A DNA stretch of 64,000 bases from Alternaria dauci. Its lineage: Eukaryota > Ascomycota > Dothideomycetes > Pleosporales > Pleosporaceae. Shown here one piece after another: positions 22,460-33,768 of this stretch. The stretch is taken from contig NC_091279.1 of assembly GCF_042100115.1 (NCBI RefSeq), positions 1,426,001-1,490,000 of the forward strand, in the 5' to 3' direction. Position numbers and translations under genes: made by a program. A model generated the notes under the pieces. That model did not search any database. It was not told the DNA's origin and worked only from the letters and a program-made list of their open reading frames with translations. Numbering within the stretch: the stretch's first letter is position 1; each line of letters starts with the position of its first letter.

Positions 22460-23664
22460 ATGCCAAAGCTTTTCATGTAAGTCTGTACAAATTCCCCATT
22501 CAAGCACACGTGAACCACCAACGATACTGGGAAGCAGTTAAGTCTAGCATTTAGATACTGATAGAGTTCAGCACGGGTGCCACCGGTTACATCGGGGGCG
22601 ATGTCCTCTGCGCAATTGCAAACACCTACCCAGACCTTGAGATCACTGCGCTTGTTCGCAACAGTGACAAAGGAGCCAAGGTTGCCGCACAATATCCAAA
22701 AACTCGACTTGTGTATGGTACGCTCGACAGCACCGAGCTGCTCACCACCGAGGCTTCCAATGCCGACATTGTCCTTCACTGCGCCGACTGCGATCATGTA
22801 GCCTCTGCAAATGCTCTGGTTGCTGGACTTGCTCGAAGCGGAAGGAAGACGTACCTCATTCACACGTCTGGAACTGGCGTGTTGTCTTTCGAGGACTTTG
22901 AGACAAACACGTATGGTATGAAGCGAGAGAAGGTCTACGATGACTGGGACAATATCGGTGAGGTCACCTCAATCCCTGATGTCGCGCTCCACCGCAACGT
23001 CGACAAGATCATCCTCGGATCGAACGAGGTGTCGGCAGGCAACATTCAGTCTGCTATTGTCTGCCCGCCGTGTATCTATGGCCCTGGACGCGGCCCCGAC
23101 AACCAAAAGAGTTTGCAGGTATACGATATGACCAAGGCAGCACTGAAGCGTATGAAAGCTTTCGCCGTTGGTGATGGCGACAACATTTGGACTCAGGTCC
23201 ACGTCCAAGACCTGAGCAATGTCTTCCTGGCGCTGGTAACGGCTGCTCTGTCACCAGACGGTGGCAAGGCTACCTGGAATAAGGAAGGGTATTACTTTGC
23301 TGAGAGCGGAGAGTTCCGCTGGGGTGATATCAGCAGCAAGATCTCCGAGATTGCATTTAAGAACAAGCTCATCAACCATGAAGGCGTCGATCACGTGAGC
23401 AAGGAGGAGGCTGACGAGTTGAGGCCAGTGGGCAGCTACCTTTGGGGCGAGTCACCCTATGCTCGGGAACAGGACACATGCTGACAGACTCCAGGCACCA
23501 ACTCTCGCTGCAAAGCCATCCGAGCCAACAAGTTGTTCGGTTGGACCCCTAAGCAGAAGAGTGTGTTTGATCTGCTGCCAGAGATCATCGATGCTGAAGC
23601 GAAGGCGCTCGGTCGCATTAGGCAACATGCTGAGGAAGCTGCTGAGGGGCGCATCTTGAAGTAG
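22460..23664 (+). CDS. NAD(P)-binding epimerase/reductase-like protein (atypical SDR)
   Basis: Rossmann-fold protein of the NAD-dependent epimerase/NmrA-like group; the substrate is unknown. Exons 22460-22476, 22572-23446 and 23495-23664 give 353 aa. The first exon is only 17 nt (MPKLFI) and joins to give the dinucleotide-binding motif TGATGYIGG (Gly8, Gly11, Gly14). Downstream there are VLHCADCDHV, the IHTSGTGVL strand and PPCIYGPGRGP, which is typical of extended and atypical SDRs. The second intron (23447-23494) needs a GC donor: exon G, then GCGAGT, with a CTGAC branch sequence and a CAG acceptor. No GT donor in this stretch restores the frame that reads TNSRCKAIRANKLFGWTPK, a normal ending for these proteins. 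Confidence is high for the fold and low for the reaction. Confidence 0.85.
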
Positions 23665-24176
23665 TCGCATGTTGGACTAGGTCGGCAGTGTGGAGAAGTT
23701 TGCTGGATATCAAGGCATGGTGACGAGTTCAGCTACCTGTTGGACAGCAAAACCCAAGTCATGGCTGCCGAAGTGCGCACATGCCTGGGCACGGATACCT
23801 AATGCAAATGCCTGTTGTCGATGAAGGCGGAGTATGATAGTGTTGGACCAACAATGCATTCGCCCCACGGTGGGGCTCCGCGTGTCTGTCCACCATTACT
23901 GTGTAAGTGATGTCAAGGCTAAGAAATTGAAGCATGGCCAAAGCTTAGAGGGCGAGCATTGAAAGAATCATGGTTGATGTCGAGCTGAAGAGCAATCGCG
24001 AATGGATTGTCGAGTGTGCCTTGGCGGCGTCATGTTCCTGAGCTCTCGCGCTTGAGCCACGTCCCTCGCTTGCCCTGACCGACGACCGCGTCGACATGGA
24101 AGAGCGAGCAAGACGACGACTCGATTAGTCTACGATTCCAAGTGTACAGTGGCACACTGATAGTTCCTTTGCGACC
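23665..24176. other. intergenic
   Basis: Lies between the tandem epimerase-like and Vps45 genes, both on the plus strand. Holds the 3' end of one and the promoter of the other. No gene seen. Confidence 0.5.
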
Positions 24177-26113
24177 ATGGATATCATACAGGCCGTCTCT
24201 GGCTACATCACCAAGATGGTGTCGGTCGGGGACACCGCTGCGACAGGCACCTCCGCGGCCAAGATGAAGATCCTCTTACTCGACAACGAGACTGTGGGTT
24301 TGTCTCCTCTACCGGGTGCTCTTATACACGATGCTGATAGATGCAAGGTGCCTATTGTCTCCACCGCGACGACACAATCCGCCCTCCTCAACCATGAAGT
24401 CTACCTCACTGAGTACTGCGCCCTCACCATGCACGATGCCATGCACGGCTAACACGTCGGTAGCCGCATCGACAATCCAAAGCGGGAGAAGATGCGCCAT
24501 CTCCGCTGCCTGTGCTTTGTGCGACCGTCCCCAGAGTCTATACAAAGCCTAATCGAGGAGCTGCGAGAGCCCAAGTATGGCGAATACAACATCTGTACGC
24601 GCTTGGAGGAACGCCGAGTTACGAACGATTGCTGACACACACAGACTTCAGCAATATAATAAAAAAGTCCGCGTTGGAGCGCCTCGCCGAAGCCGACGAC
24701 CACGAAGTCGTGCGCGCAATCCAGGAATACTTCGCCGACTTCCTCGTCATAAATCCGGACCTCATGTCCCTCAATCTCGGCTTCCCAGACCACAGAATAT
24801 GGAGCACGACCCCGGACTCGTGGAACCAGGATGCACTACAGAGGTCAACAGAGGCAGTCATGGCGCTACTTCTGTCGCTCAAGAAGAAGCCCTTGATAAG
24901 ATATCAGAAGAACAGTCTGCTGGTCAAGAAGCTGGCGACTGAGGTCCGGTACCACATGACCCAGGAAGAGCAGCTCTTTGACTTCCGCAAGACCGACACT
25001 CCGCCCATCCTTTTGATCGTAGACCGAAGAGACGACCCGGTTACCCCGCTGTTGACGCAGTGGACATATCAGGCCATGGTTCACGAGCTACTCGGAATAC
25101 ACAACGGACGCGTAGACCTACGCGACGTGCCGGAGATACGTCCCGAGCTCAAAGAGATTGTGTTGTCGCAAGACCAGGATCCGTTCTTCAAGAAGAACAT
25201 GTATCTCAACTTTGGCGATCTAGGGCAGAATGCGAAGGAGTACGTTGAGCAGTTTGCATCAAAACAGCAAGGATCGCAAAAGCTCGATTCAATTGCAGAT
25301 ATGAAGCGCTTCATCGAAGACTTTCCTGAGTTCCGCAAGCTCTCTGGCAACGTCACCAAACACGTTACACTCGTTGGTGAGCTGAGCAGACGAGTTGGCG
25401 AGGAGAGTCTGCTGGACATCAGTGAGCTCGAACAGAGTCTGGCATGTACAGACAATCACAACAACGACGTCAAATCGCTACAGAAGATCATTCAGGACCC
25501 CAGGGTCCCCGCGAACAACAAGCTCCGGCTTGTTGCCATCTACGCGTTACGGTATTCAAAGGCCTCTTCAAATTCGACAGCCATGCTCCTCGACTTGCTC
25601 GCCGTTGCGGGCGGACTGTCGCGGCACCGCATCAATCTTATCACCAAACTACTGACCTACCATGACTCGCTACAAGCGACTACCGCAGCAGGCGGGGTAC
25701 CGGACCTGTTCCAGCCTGGATCCTTCTTCGGGGGTGCCCGAGATCGACTCAAGGGCCTAAAGGGCGTCGAGAACGTCTACACGCAGCACTCGCCTCGCTT
25801 GGAAGCTACGTTGCAAGACATGATCAAGGGCCGCTTGAGCCAGCAGCTGTACCCCTTCGTAGAAGGTGGCGGCTCGACCAAAGACAAGCCGCAGGATATC
25901 ATCGTATTCATGGTCGGCGGCGCGACCTACGAGGAAGCTAAGATGGTTGCGCAGGTCAATGCCAGTTCGCCTGGTATTCGCGTTGTGCTCGGCGGCACTA
26001 CTGTGCATAACAGCACTTCCTTCTTGGAGGAAGTTGAAGATGCCGTCGACTCGTGGCCCGAGCCTCCAGCCACATCAGCTGCGGCTCGCCTGAAGAGAGA
26101 GATAGGTAGATAG
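24177..26113 (+). CDS. VPS45: Sec1/Munc18 protein Vps45
   Basis: SM protein that binds Tlg2-type syntaxin and controls SNARE assembly in Golgi-to-endosome and endosome recycling traffic. Four exons: 24177-24293, 24348-24412, 24464-24594, 24645-26113, giving 593 aa (family about 570-600). The N terminus reads MDIIQAVSGYITKMV and then MKILLLDNET. Short exon 2 completes the domain 1 strand (VPIVSTATTQSALLNHEVYLTD). Signatures are PPILLIVDRRDDPVTPLLTQWTYQAM, in which DRRDDPVTPLL is the SM hallmark, then VHELLGIHNGRVDL and, near the end, DIIVFMVGGATYEEAK with the conserved GGxTYEE. It belongs to the Vps45 branch rather than Sec1, Sly1 or Vps33 on length and the IHNGRVDL segment. Confidence 0.95.
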
Positions 26114-26615
26114 CTGATGTAGTCTTGCGCAAGTTCAATTGGGGATTGCGGAGTTGGGCGTCGAAGCGAGTGGCGTCACTTGCATGTTCAGGTATTACGG
26201 GGCGATAGGCTTGCCGTGTGAATACAAGCAATATCTCAATGATAGTGTTCGTCAGCCAAGTAACGCAATGAATGCAGCAAAGTGCATGCCCCGCGCTAAG
26301 GGTCGAGATGCATCTCACCAAGGCCCACATCATTCGTTTCAAACCGGCCCTGGATGGCAGCGCTGACCTATGGCTCGTAGTCAATAATCAGTTGTTGGGC
26401 GGTACCTGCATGACTCCGAAGGCGGCGAAAAGTCTGCTAACCTGCTCAGAGCCAAGAAGACGCGGCAAGGCTGAACACGTGCATCATGCCCAGCTGGTGT
26501 TATAGGCAACACGGTGCCCTCACGGGCCGACATCCGATCGCTCTCTCCACCATCAGCCGCAGCCCGCCTTCCCAACATTCTCCCACATATGGCGCGAAAA
26601 TGAGGATTGCGAGAC
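26114..26615. other. intergenic
   Basis: Region between Vps45 and the zinc-cluster transcription factor, same strand. No gene seen. Confidence 0.5.
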
Positions 26616-29216
26616 ATGCCAGAACAAGGACAGGTCTTGCAGTCTCGAGTGGTCCGCCGGAGAAATCCACGCCCCATCAACAGCTGCGTTGAATGTCGGA
26701 CCCGGAAGTCGCGGTGCTCCAAAACCCATCCCTGCCAGAACTGCACAGCCTTCGGACGCGAGTGCGTCTTTATTACCGTCCCTGAGAGCGCGGCACGCAA
26801 GAAGGAAAGGGAGCAGCGAGAGCGCGCGCAGAGCAAGAGCGGCGCCGGTGTAACCATCCCGGACTGGACCAAGAATCTCCCCGTGCGCACACAGAGTAGT
26901 GCGAGTGTTCATGATGGATACGACAATGCGGGATCCGTTGACACCACGACGCCTGGCACACCGCCCCGAGACTACGAGTGGGAAGCCTATCAGCAGGACG
27001 TCGAGCCCGAAACGGATGCTTGGGAGAGACTGCCTGCAGAGCCGGAAGAGACACAGGACGACGTGTACGAAGACGAGAATGACGACGAAGATCAGATCGC
27101 AACTGATCTCACGATTCGAATCGGGAGGATGATTATCTGCGAAAATGTCACTGGATTTTTCCGCCCCCAGTATGCCGAAGAGGTACTTTCTGCCCTGTCC
27201 GCGTGCTTTATCCCGCATTTGCATTGCCTTTCCATGACCGCAGACTGAAACGTTGTGTAGCTCGGCAAGCTTCTGTCGGAGAGCTTCACGCCTTCTTCGT
27301 CAGTCACGGGCCAAAGAGCGACACAGTCATCTGCTCTTCTGTCCGCAGAGCAGATGCCATCGCTTGCGCCGTCGCTGAATCTGTTGCTAGGTGGCTCGCT
27401 GCCTATACATCAGAATAACGAAGTTGAGGCGCCCCAGCTGCCCACCAAGATGGAAGCCGAGGGCCTACTACAGCGGTACATGGAAGCCGTCAGCCCACTT
27501 GCGCACGTGTTGCATCTTCCGTCGTTTAGGCGCATGTTTGATCGCTTTTGGATGAATCTCGAGATTGGAAACCCCAACCAGAATTCCTGCACTGCCTTGA
27601 TATTGGCAGTATGTATGGCTGCTGCTGCTTCTGTCTCGCCATTACAGGCCAAGTCACAGTTTGGGATTACAAAAGAGGATCTCTTCCTGCGCCTCCAAAA
27701 AGCTACGGAGCGGGCACTGCTTCGCGCTAATTGGGCAAAGACATCTAACATACGGACTTTGCAAGCTTTGACAATCTACCTGGTACGCCATTGAACTCTT
27801 TGACAGCGCTCATGCATGCTAACAATTGCAGATACCCCTCTGCCGGGCACAAATATCACGAGCGACGTCTGTTGTAGTTGGCGCATTGGTCCGCCTAGCA
27901 CAATGCATAGGCATACATCGTATGAGCCACAGCTCGGCCAATAGCCTAACACCGCTACAACGACATGTTCGGTCGCTCTTGTGGTATCAGATTTGTTTCT
28001 TGGACTTCAAGACAGCAGAAGCGCAAGGACCCCATCCCTCCATCAGGTCGGATGACTTTGACATTGCTCTCCCGCTCAATGTCGATGACGACGTCTTTGA
28101 ATTTGGCAGTCCGAAGTGGCAGCAACACCCAACCTCCACAACCGGCTGGTCAGACGTCACCTTGTCGTTGATACGCTACGAGTGCAACGAGATACACCGC
28201 CTTATATTCCGCGGCAGGATCGAGATGGATCGCAAACACATCACCCTCCATGATCTCCGTGCCCGCGTAGAGGCCAAGAAACGCCAGATCCAGAGCAAAT
28301 ATCTCCAATATCTGGATGCCACCGTGCCCATACAACGATATGCAGGCCTGGTTGCAACGCTCCTTATGTCCCGCTGTGACTCTATGCTCCTGTACCGCCA
28401 CCTTCCACAAACTTCCTTGCAGCCTCGTTCAGAATCCGAGAACCGCCTTCGCGACGTTCTCCTCACTGCAGCGCTCACGACACTGGAGATCGGCGCAACG
28501 CTGGACACACTGCCCTCCCTCTCATCCTGGGCTTGGTACTCGACCACCTACCAACAATACCACGCGGTCCTGCTTCTCCTCACCGAGCTCTACCGTACAC
28601 CCGATCTGCCCCGGAAAGAGCGCATGGCGACCATCATCGACCACATCTTTGGTCACTGCTATGGCGTCGGTGTACGAGAACGCTGTTCAGATCTCCTCTT
28701 CACCGTGAAAGAAAACCTGGAAGCGTTTTATGTAATGAAGGGGTTCAACAAGAAACGGCAGCAAGTTGCTCCCCAGCAGCATCCCACACTCCAACCGCTA
28801 CCCTCGTTTGGTGGCTCTGTGACTAGTCCTGGCTTCGGTGCACAGCAGACACCGAATAATAATATTCACAGCCAGTTGCAGAGAACGCCCACGACGGGCA
28901 CACTAGATGGGTTGAATGTGGATTTTGACAGCATACTTGGTAGCCTGAATGGTGGTGGTGGCGGCGGCGGCGGTGGCTCGGATCAGGACTTTGATGTCTG
29001 GGGTGGAATGAACGGTGGTGCTGGTCAGGATACGGGTGCTATTTTTGTGCCGGTGGATACTGGGCATCATGCCGAGTTTGGAACTACCAGTCCGAACGGA
29101 GGGCTACAGCAATGGGTGAGTCAAGGATCTTGTTTGGTAATGGAAAGTTGATTGTACTAACGTCCATGCAGGAGAACTGGAATTTCCCGCCCCAACAGCA
29201 GAAATACGAGCAATGA
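26616..29216 (+). CDS. Zn(II)2Cys6 transcription factor with fungal_trans domain
   Basis: Nuclear DNA-binding regulator; target genes unknown. Exons 26616-27182, 27261-27782, 27832-29115 and 29172-29216 encode 805 aa. The binuclear zinc cluster is at residues 24-50 with cysteines 24, 27, 34, 40, 43 and 50 (C-x2-C-x6-C-x5-C-x2-C-x6-C) and basic residues RTRKSR in between. A Lys/Arg/Glu-rich linker (KKEREQRERAQSK) and a long acidic stretch follow. The fungal_trans (MHR) region runs from about residue 260 (LLQRYMEAVSPLAHVLHLPSF) through TSVVVGALVRLAQCIGIHR and RSLLWYQICFLDF. The C terminus contains a run of nine glycines and an acidic segment, a possible activation domain. The last exon is only 45 nt. 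The start is the first ATG before the cluster. Confidence 0.92.
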
Positions 29217-29695
29217 GGGAGCGTACACGAGACACCGGATACGGCGGTGTTTACGCAAGGCCCACAATTCTAGAACGGCCGAGGCGTGTATGATCGGCCT
29301 TGCCATGTTGAGTAATAGACGCGAATTGTTTTATCTTTTCGGAAGCTCTCTGGAGTTGTGTAAAAGAGGTAGATTTAGAGGTCAAGGCCTAGCATGAATG
29401 CTATAATTGAACTTGTTTCTTTGCATAGCAGGTACTCGCTGAGAAATGCTCCACCAAGACCACAAAACGCCACTACACCAGTGTTCAACGAATCCACAAA
29501 GCACAACGCCGCATACGCCAGACCGCACTGCGGTCCATAATGCAGACCCAGTTTTCCGACAAGCGAGCCCTGAACAACATGTCGACGCGTCAAATATCGG
29601 CATTACCAACTGGAAACTCTGACGGAGGAGGACATGGGTTCTACGGACAAACTTGTTAGCCAAAAAGAAGTAGACGGAGTCAAGATGAAAACGGG
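29217..29695. other. intergenic, convergent 3' ends
   Basis: Between the convergent transcription factor and BAR-protein genes. Short minus-strand frames are not coding-like. No gene seen. Confidence 0.45.
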
Positions 29696-31233
29696 CTAGT
29701 AGCGTGCCACTTGAGATTCACTCAACGCACTTCGCTTCATTGGTGGTGGAGGTGGCGGGGGCTTCTTCGCCCTTGATGGAGGAGGTGGCGGAGGTGCCTT
29801 CTTGCCGTTGCCTCCTTGTCCCTGCTCGTTCGCTGTCCAGCTCGCTGCCCGCGACATGTTGCCACCGCGTCCACTGCCCACAGACGACGATGTATCGGGG
29901 CTGGGTGGCGATCGATCACGCCTGTACCCGTTGCCGTTAGATCTCTCATAATCGTCCTCGTAGTCATCAGCAAAAGCATTCTGTTGGCTGGCGCTAGCCT
30001 GGCGGACTGGACGGAGGTTGGTGCGGCTAGAAGATATGGCAGAGGAATCGGTGGGGACGCGGGACAGTCGGCGGGCAGGGGAGTCGTCTCGGTAGCCACT
30101 GGCGTTATCGTAGGTCGAAGTTCGGCTAAGAGACGGACGCAGCGAGTAGTTACCTGGTGACTGCTCGGGGCCAGGGGAGCGGCTGCGCGTCGACGTAAGC
30201 TTGGGAATAGTCATACGAGGGACTTCGGGCTCGGGTTCTTCTTCGACCGGGTTGAAGCGCTCTGCATAGCCATGTGCAGTGTTGGATCGGGAGCGCGCGG
30301 GACGGCTAGGAAGAGCCCTGGTGTCTCTGTGTCATGCGTCAGCAATGTACTAAGTCTTACGCTGATGGAATAGTCCTTACCTAGCCGGCCACTCCCGCTT
30401 GACGTTGAGGAGGATCTCACGACAGCGGTCGTAGTAGCTGAGCTCTGCTTCGAGAAAGGCGGTCAGATCCTGGACCATGTCGACTTCCGATTCCTTGATG
30501 TCCTGCATCCTCCTGAAAACCTCTTCGCTGGTTTCTTCGTATTTGGCCTTTTGGGCGCGTAGTTCCTCCTCCATGCGGAAGTCTTCCTTCTTCGTCTTCT
30601 GCATCTTGGCGAGGGAGGTATCGTAAGCCAGGCGGCGCGTCTCGAGCTTCTTGCGGGTGGCCTGGGGCCAATTAGCTTCAATGGTTACAATCATGTTGGT
30701 GCAGACGCTGTCCTACCTGATACTCCTTCATCTGGATCAGAGAGCGCTCGAGGCCCTCAAGCCATGATGACGTAGCACTTGCGACGTACGTCTCCTGTAC
30801 TCGCGCCAGACGTTCGTTGGCGCGTCCCAAGGCTGCTGGCAGTTAGTACGGTGTAGATGAACCAGTTGATCTCAAGACTTACAGGACAAGCAATTGCCAA
30901 ACTCCGAGTCGGGCTCAAAGTCTTCGCCGTGGGTGACCATGGACGAACCCAGATGGCCACCTGGAAGCTGCTTCTCCTTGTCGGCGCCCTCTGCGCGCTT
31001 CGACAGCGATTTGACATAGACGGCCATGGCGGCCTGCATCTTTTCCATACCTGGAGACATGGTCAGCATGCGAGACTGCAGCTGCAGGGTCCGGATTCGT
31101 GCATACCCTCATGACGCAGATTCATTTCTACCTCGAGCGCCTTGAACTCTTCGGAGAGCCCAGTGCGGGCCTCCGCACCCATCTTCTCGTTGGTCCATTG
31201 CTTCAAGCGATCGAATTTCTTGGTGACATTCAT
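29696..31233 (-). CDS. BAR-domain membrane-shaping adaptor with polyproline tail
   Basis: Predicted endophilin/amphiphysin-like BAR protein that binds curved membrane in endocytosis or membrane traffic. Exons on the minus strand: 31233-31107, 31050-30883, 30835-30717, 30661-30381, 30326-29696, giving 441 aa. The first ~270 residues are helical and charged, from MNVTKKFDRLKQWTNEKMG to KKLETRRLAYDTSLAKMQK and DMVQDLTAFLEAELSYYDRC, a typical BAR ending. The tail is Ser/Arg-rich and ends in two proline runs (KKAPPPPPPSRAKKPPPPPPP) followed by MKRSALSESQVARY. No SH3 domain is present, unlike many BAR adaptors; instead the tail offers SH3-, profilin- or WW-type ligand motifs. All five joins keep frame and end on standard splice sites. 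Assignment is to the family, not to a named orthologue. Confidence 0.82.
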
Positions 31234-33768
31234 GGCTGCGGTTGTGAGAGAGAGAGGGAGGGAACGCGGTAAGGAAGCGTGGAACAAGCAGAGTGACGAG
31301 GGGGCTGCGGCGTGCGTAATAAGATATGGGCCGCGTGCAGGGAACAGCTATCGATACGGGCCAGGGAGGCAGGCGCGGGACGATCAACACCCAGCGACAG
31401 ACAGACGGGGAGAAAGGGGAAGGGGAGGGGGAAGAAGAAAAGGAGGAGGCAGATTCACCGCAGGCAGGAACAATAGGTGGACTCAGGAGAGTAGGTTTCG
31501 CAGGAGTGGGCGACAGTCGAGAGCCAACGCGTGTCAATATCGCAGGCTAAGCAGGCGCGACCCTGACCCATTATTCCAGAAACCACAGACCGTCCCAAGT
31601 GCCTGCTCTTCCAACGGCGATCAGCGCCGCCCAAAGACGCGGCCCAGCCAGTCGTCGACATGGGCGGGACAGACTGTCGCTATTCCGGGGGTTGCCGCCC
31701 TAACACGCCTTTCCGCCGGCGCTCCGTCTGCCCACCACAGCCAACTCACCCACACTATCGCCCTCTGTAGACATGCCCTCCGTTTCACCCGCCCGGCCAC
31801 ACATTGCAGACAGGTTGCCAGCGTCGCTCGATGCTATTCTTGGCACCATCCATGCCACGGTTTGTGCAAGCAAGCGCAGCATCATGATGGATGTGCAGTT
31901 TCACCCTCGCCACCCGTACCAATGAAGCGTCCTTCCTAGCTGCCCTCTGTCCTCTGCGCATGTCACCGAGCAAATCACCGGCATCAGCAGTAGGCTCCTG
32001 CTCGGTTTGTCTTCCTATCGCGCACAGCCATGGGATTCCTTTGGACCTCCAGAAGCGCATCTTGGTCGTCTAGTGCGCCTTCCAGACTCCTCAATATGCA
32101 GCCAGCAACGACGCGAACTCCAATCTCCTTCCCTTATCAGGCCAAGCGCGTCTTGTTTGCAGGCGTAATAATATATCACCTGGCCTTTGCAATCGCCGCC
32201 AGAGCTGAAAAGCTTACCTCTATATCGTTGACCAACCTTGGCATATGCGATCAATGTAGTCGCTATCTTCCCTCGATCCACGGCGAATATACACGTCCCA
32301 TCACAGAGCCGCCCTCTGTCCACGTTGCCTTGTCCCCCTCAACTTCTTCTTTTGCGCAACTTGGGGCCATAACCGGAGAAAAAGGCGAGTATTGAGATGA
32401 TCCAATACTGGCTGTGAGGTCATCGTCTGCCTCCTTGTGCATAGTGACGCACGTGACTTGGTAAGCGCCATTTCTTCTGCTTGGGTGCAACACCAACCTC
32501 AATGTCGCGTCTCTGCTCAGCCAAGTCAACACCACATCATCTGCGCTTTGGCGTTCCTTTGTGATAATTCCATCAGTCTTTTATGGTGCGTCTTCAACTC
32601 GGCCTCTTTTTTTTCATCCTGCCAGGTCTCCCTCTCTCACACTCGATCTTACACGATCGGAAACTATTTCTTTCTGATTGCGACACACGATTGCGCGATA
32701 CCCTCATTGCTAAAGCAAATGTTATCATCATGTATGCGACAGGGAGTGGGCAGATGTGCGCTGCAACTTCAGGATTCCCCGGGCTAGGTACAAGTTCCGA
32801 CTAGAAGCCCGACACATATGTGCACGCCCGCAGCCAACACCTGATCCATTAACGCACCTGGGCAAATCCCTCCTCGACAGATCCACTCTAAGATATTTTC
32901 TTTGAAAGTTTCGCTTCGTGTCGCTCATGCGGATTGTGAAAACGTCAAGAGAAGGGCCCAACTAGTAAAGGTTCATGTGCCAGCACAGGCAACACCAAGA
33001 TGTTTGCGCAGGAGTACACGCTCTTGTTGCAATTTGCGTGCGCGGAACCGTGAAGCGTTCTCCGCATGGCCGGCGGTCTCGAGGGCTCACCTGCCCGATC
33101 AGCAAGATGGCCCAAAACATGAACACCAACGTGCATGGATGCGCTACACGAGCAACGGAGGCCTATGATATGCTCGAATCGCATCAGTCCAATCGCATCT
33201 CCACGTCTAGTTGTGCGTTCCAGGACGACAGAGGTTTGCGAAAAATAATAGATGGCGCAAGACCGACCTCAGAGTGGATGCAAGGCACGCCCAAGCTACC
33301 GGTAATTCGCATTGTGGAACTCTCGAAGCTCGGCAAGCCGTGATCTTATGACCGACCTCAACAAAGCGGGTTCTGGGATAACGGATGAAGAGCGACGGTT
33401 AGACTCGATGGCTTTCCTTTCGCTCTTGTTCCGCCCTATGCGAATCGAGGCACGATTGCGGCGCTACGCCAACGTCATGTACATAGACGAATGATACTCT
33501 CAGAATACAAAGTTTGCCCTGACTGCACCGCTCTTTGCTCGCTGCTGTCTGCCGACACTCGCTCTACCAAAAAAAGGTGGTCTGGGTGGTCATTGTCATT
33601 GTCCTGTTTACCCCAAAGTTACAGGGATCCATATAGTCGATCTCTGTGCTAGCCAAAGTAGCATTACCTCATGCCTGCCTAACCGTGCTCTGTTCGTAGT
33701 TCTCTCCTCGTCCCGCAACTGCAGCCGCATTTACCACCACCAACACCAACCCCCAAACAACCACAACC
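31234..33768. other. 2.5-kb region without recognised gene
   Basis: Divergent spacer between the BAR-protein and DDT/WHIM-like genes. It contains an unbroken 43-nt purine tract (31407-31449). Several open frames occur (for example plus 31142-31939 and plus 32030-32395), but the first runs antisense through the BAR gene's start and leader, and none has family features or coding-like codon choice. Confidence 0.45.
31407..31449. repeat. uninterrupted polypurine tract
   Basis: Forty-three consecutive A/G bases, G-rich, on the plus strand. It lies about 175 bp upstream of the BAR-protein start codon, so it is a pyrimidine tract in that gene's promoter or leader. Such CT-rich stretches are common near fungal transcription starts. 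Confidence 0.8.

Noticed and set aside
31142..31939. 265-codon open frame, Arg- and Ser-rich, on the plus strand
   Set aside because: Runs antisense through the first exon and leader of the BAR gene; low-complexity content comes from the purine tract.
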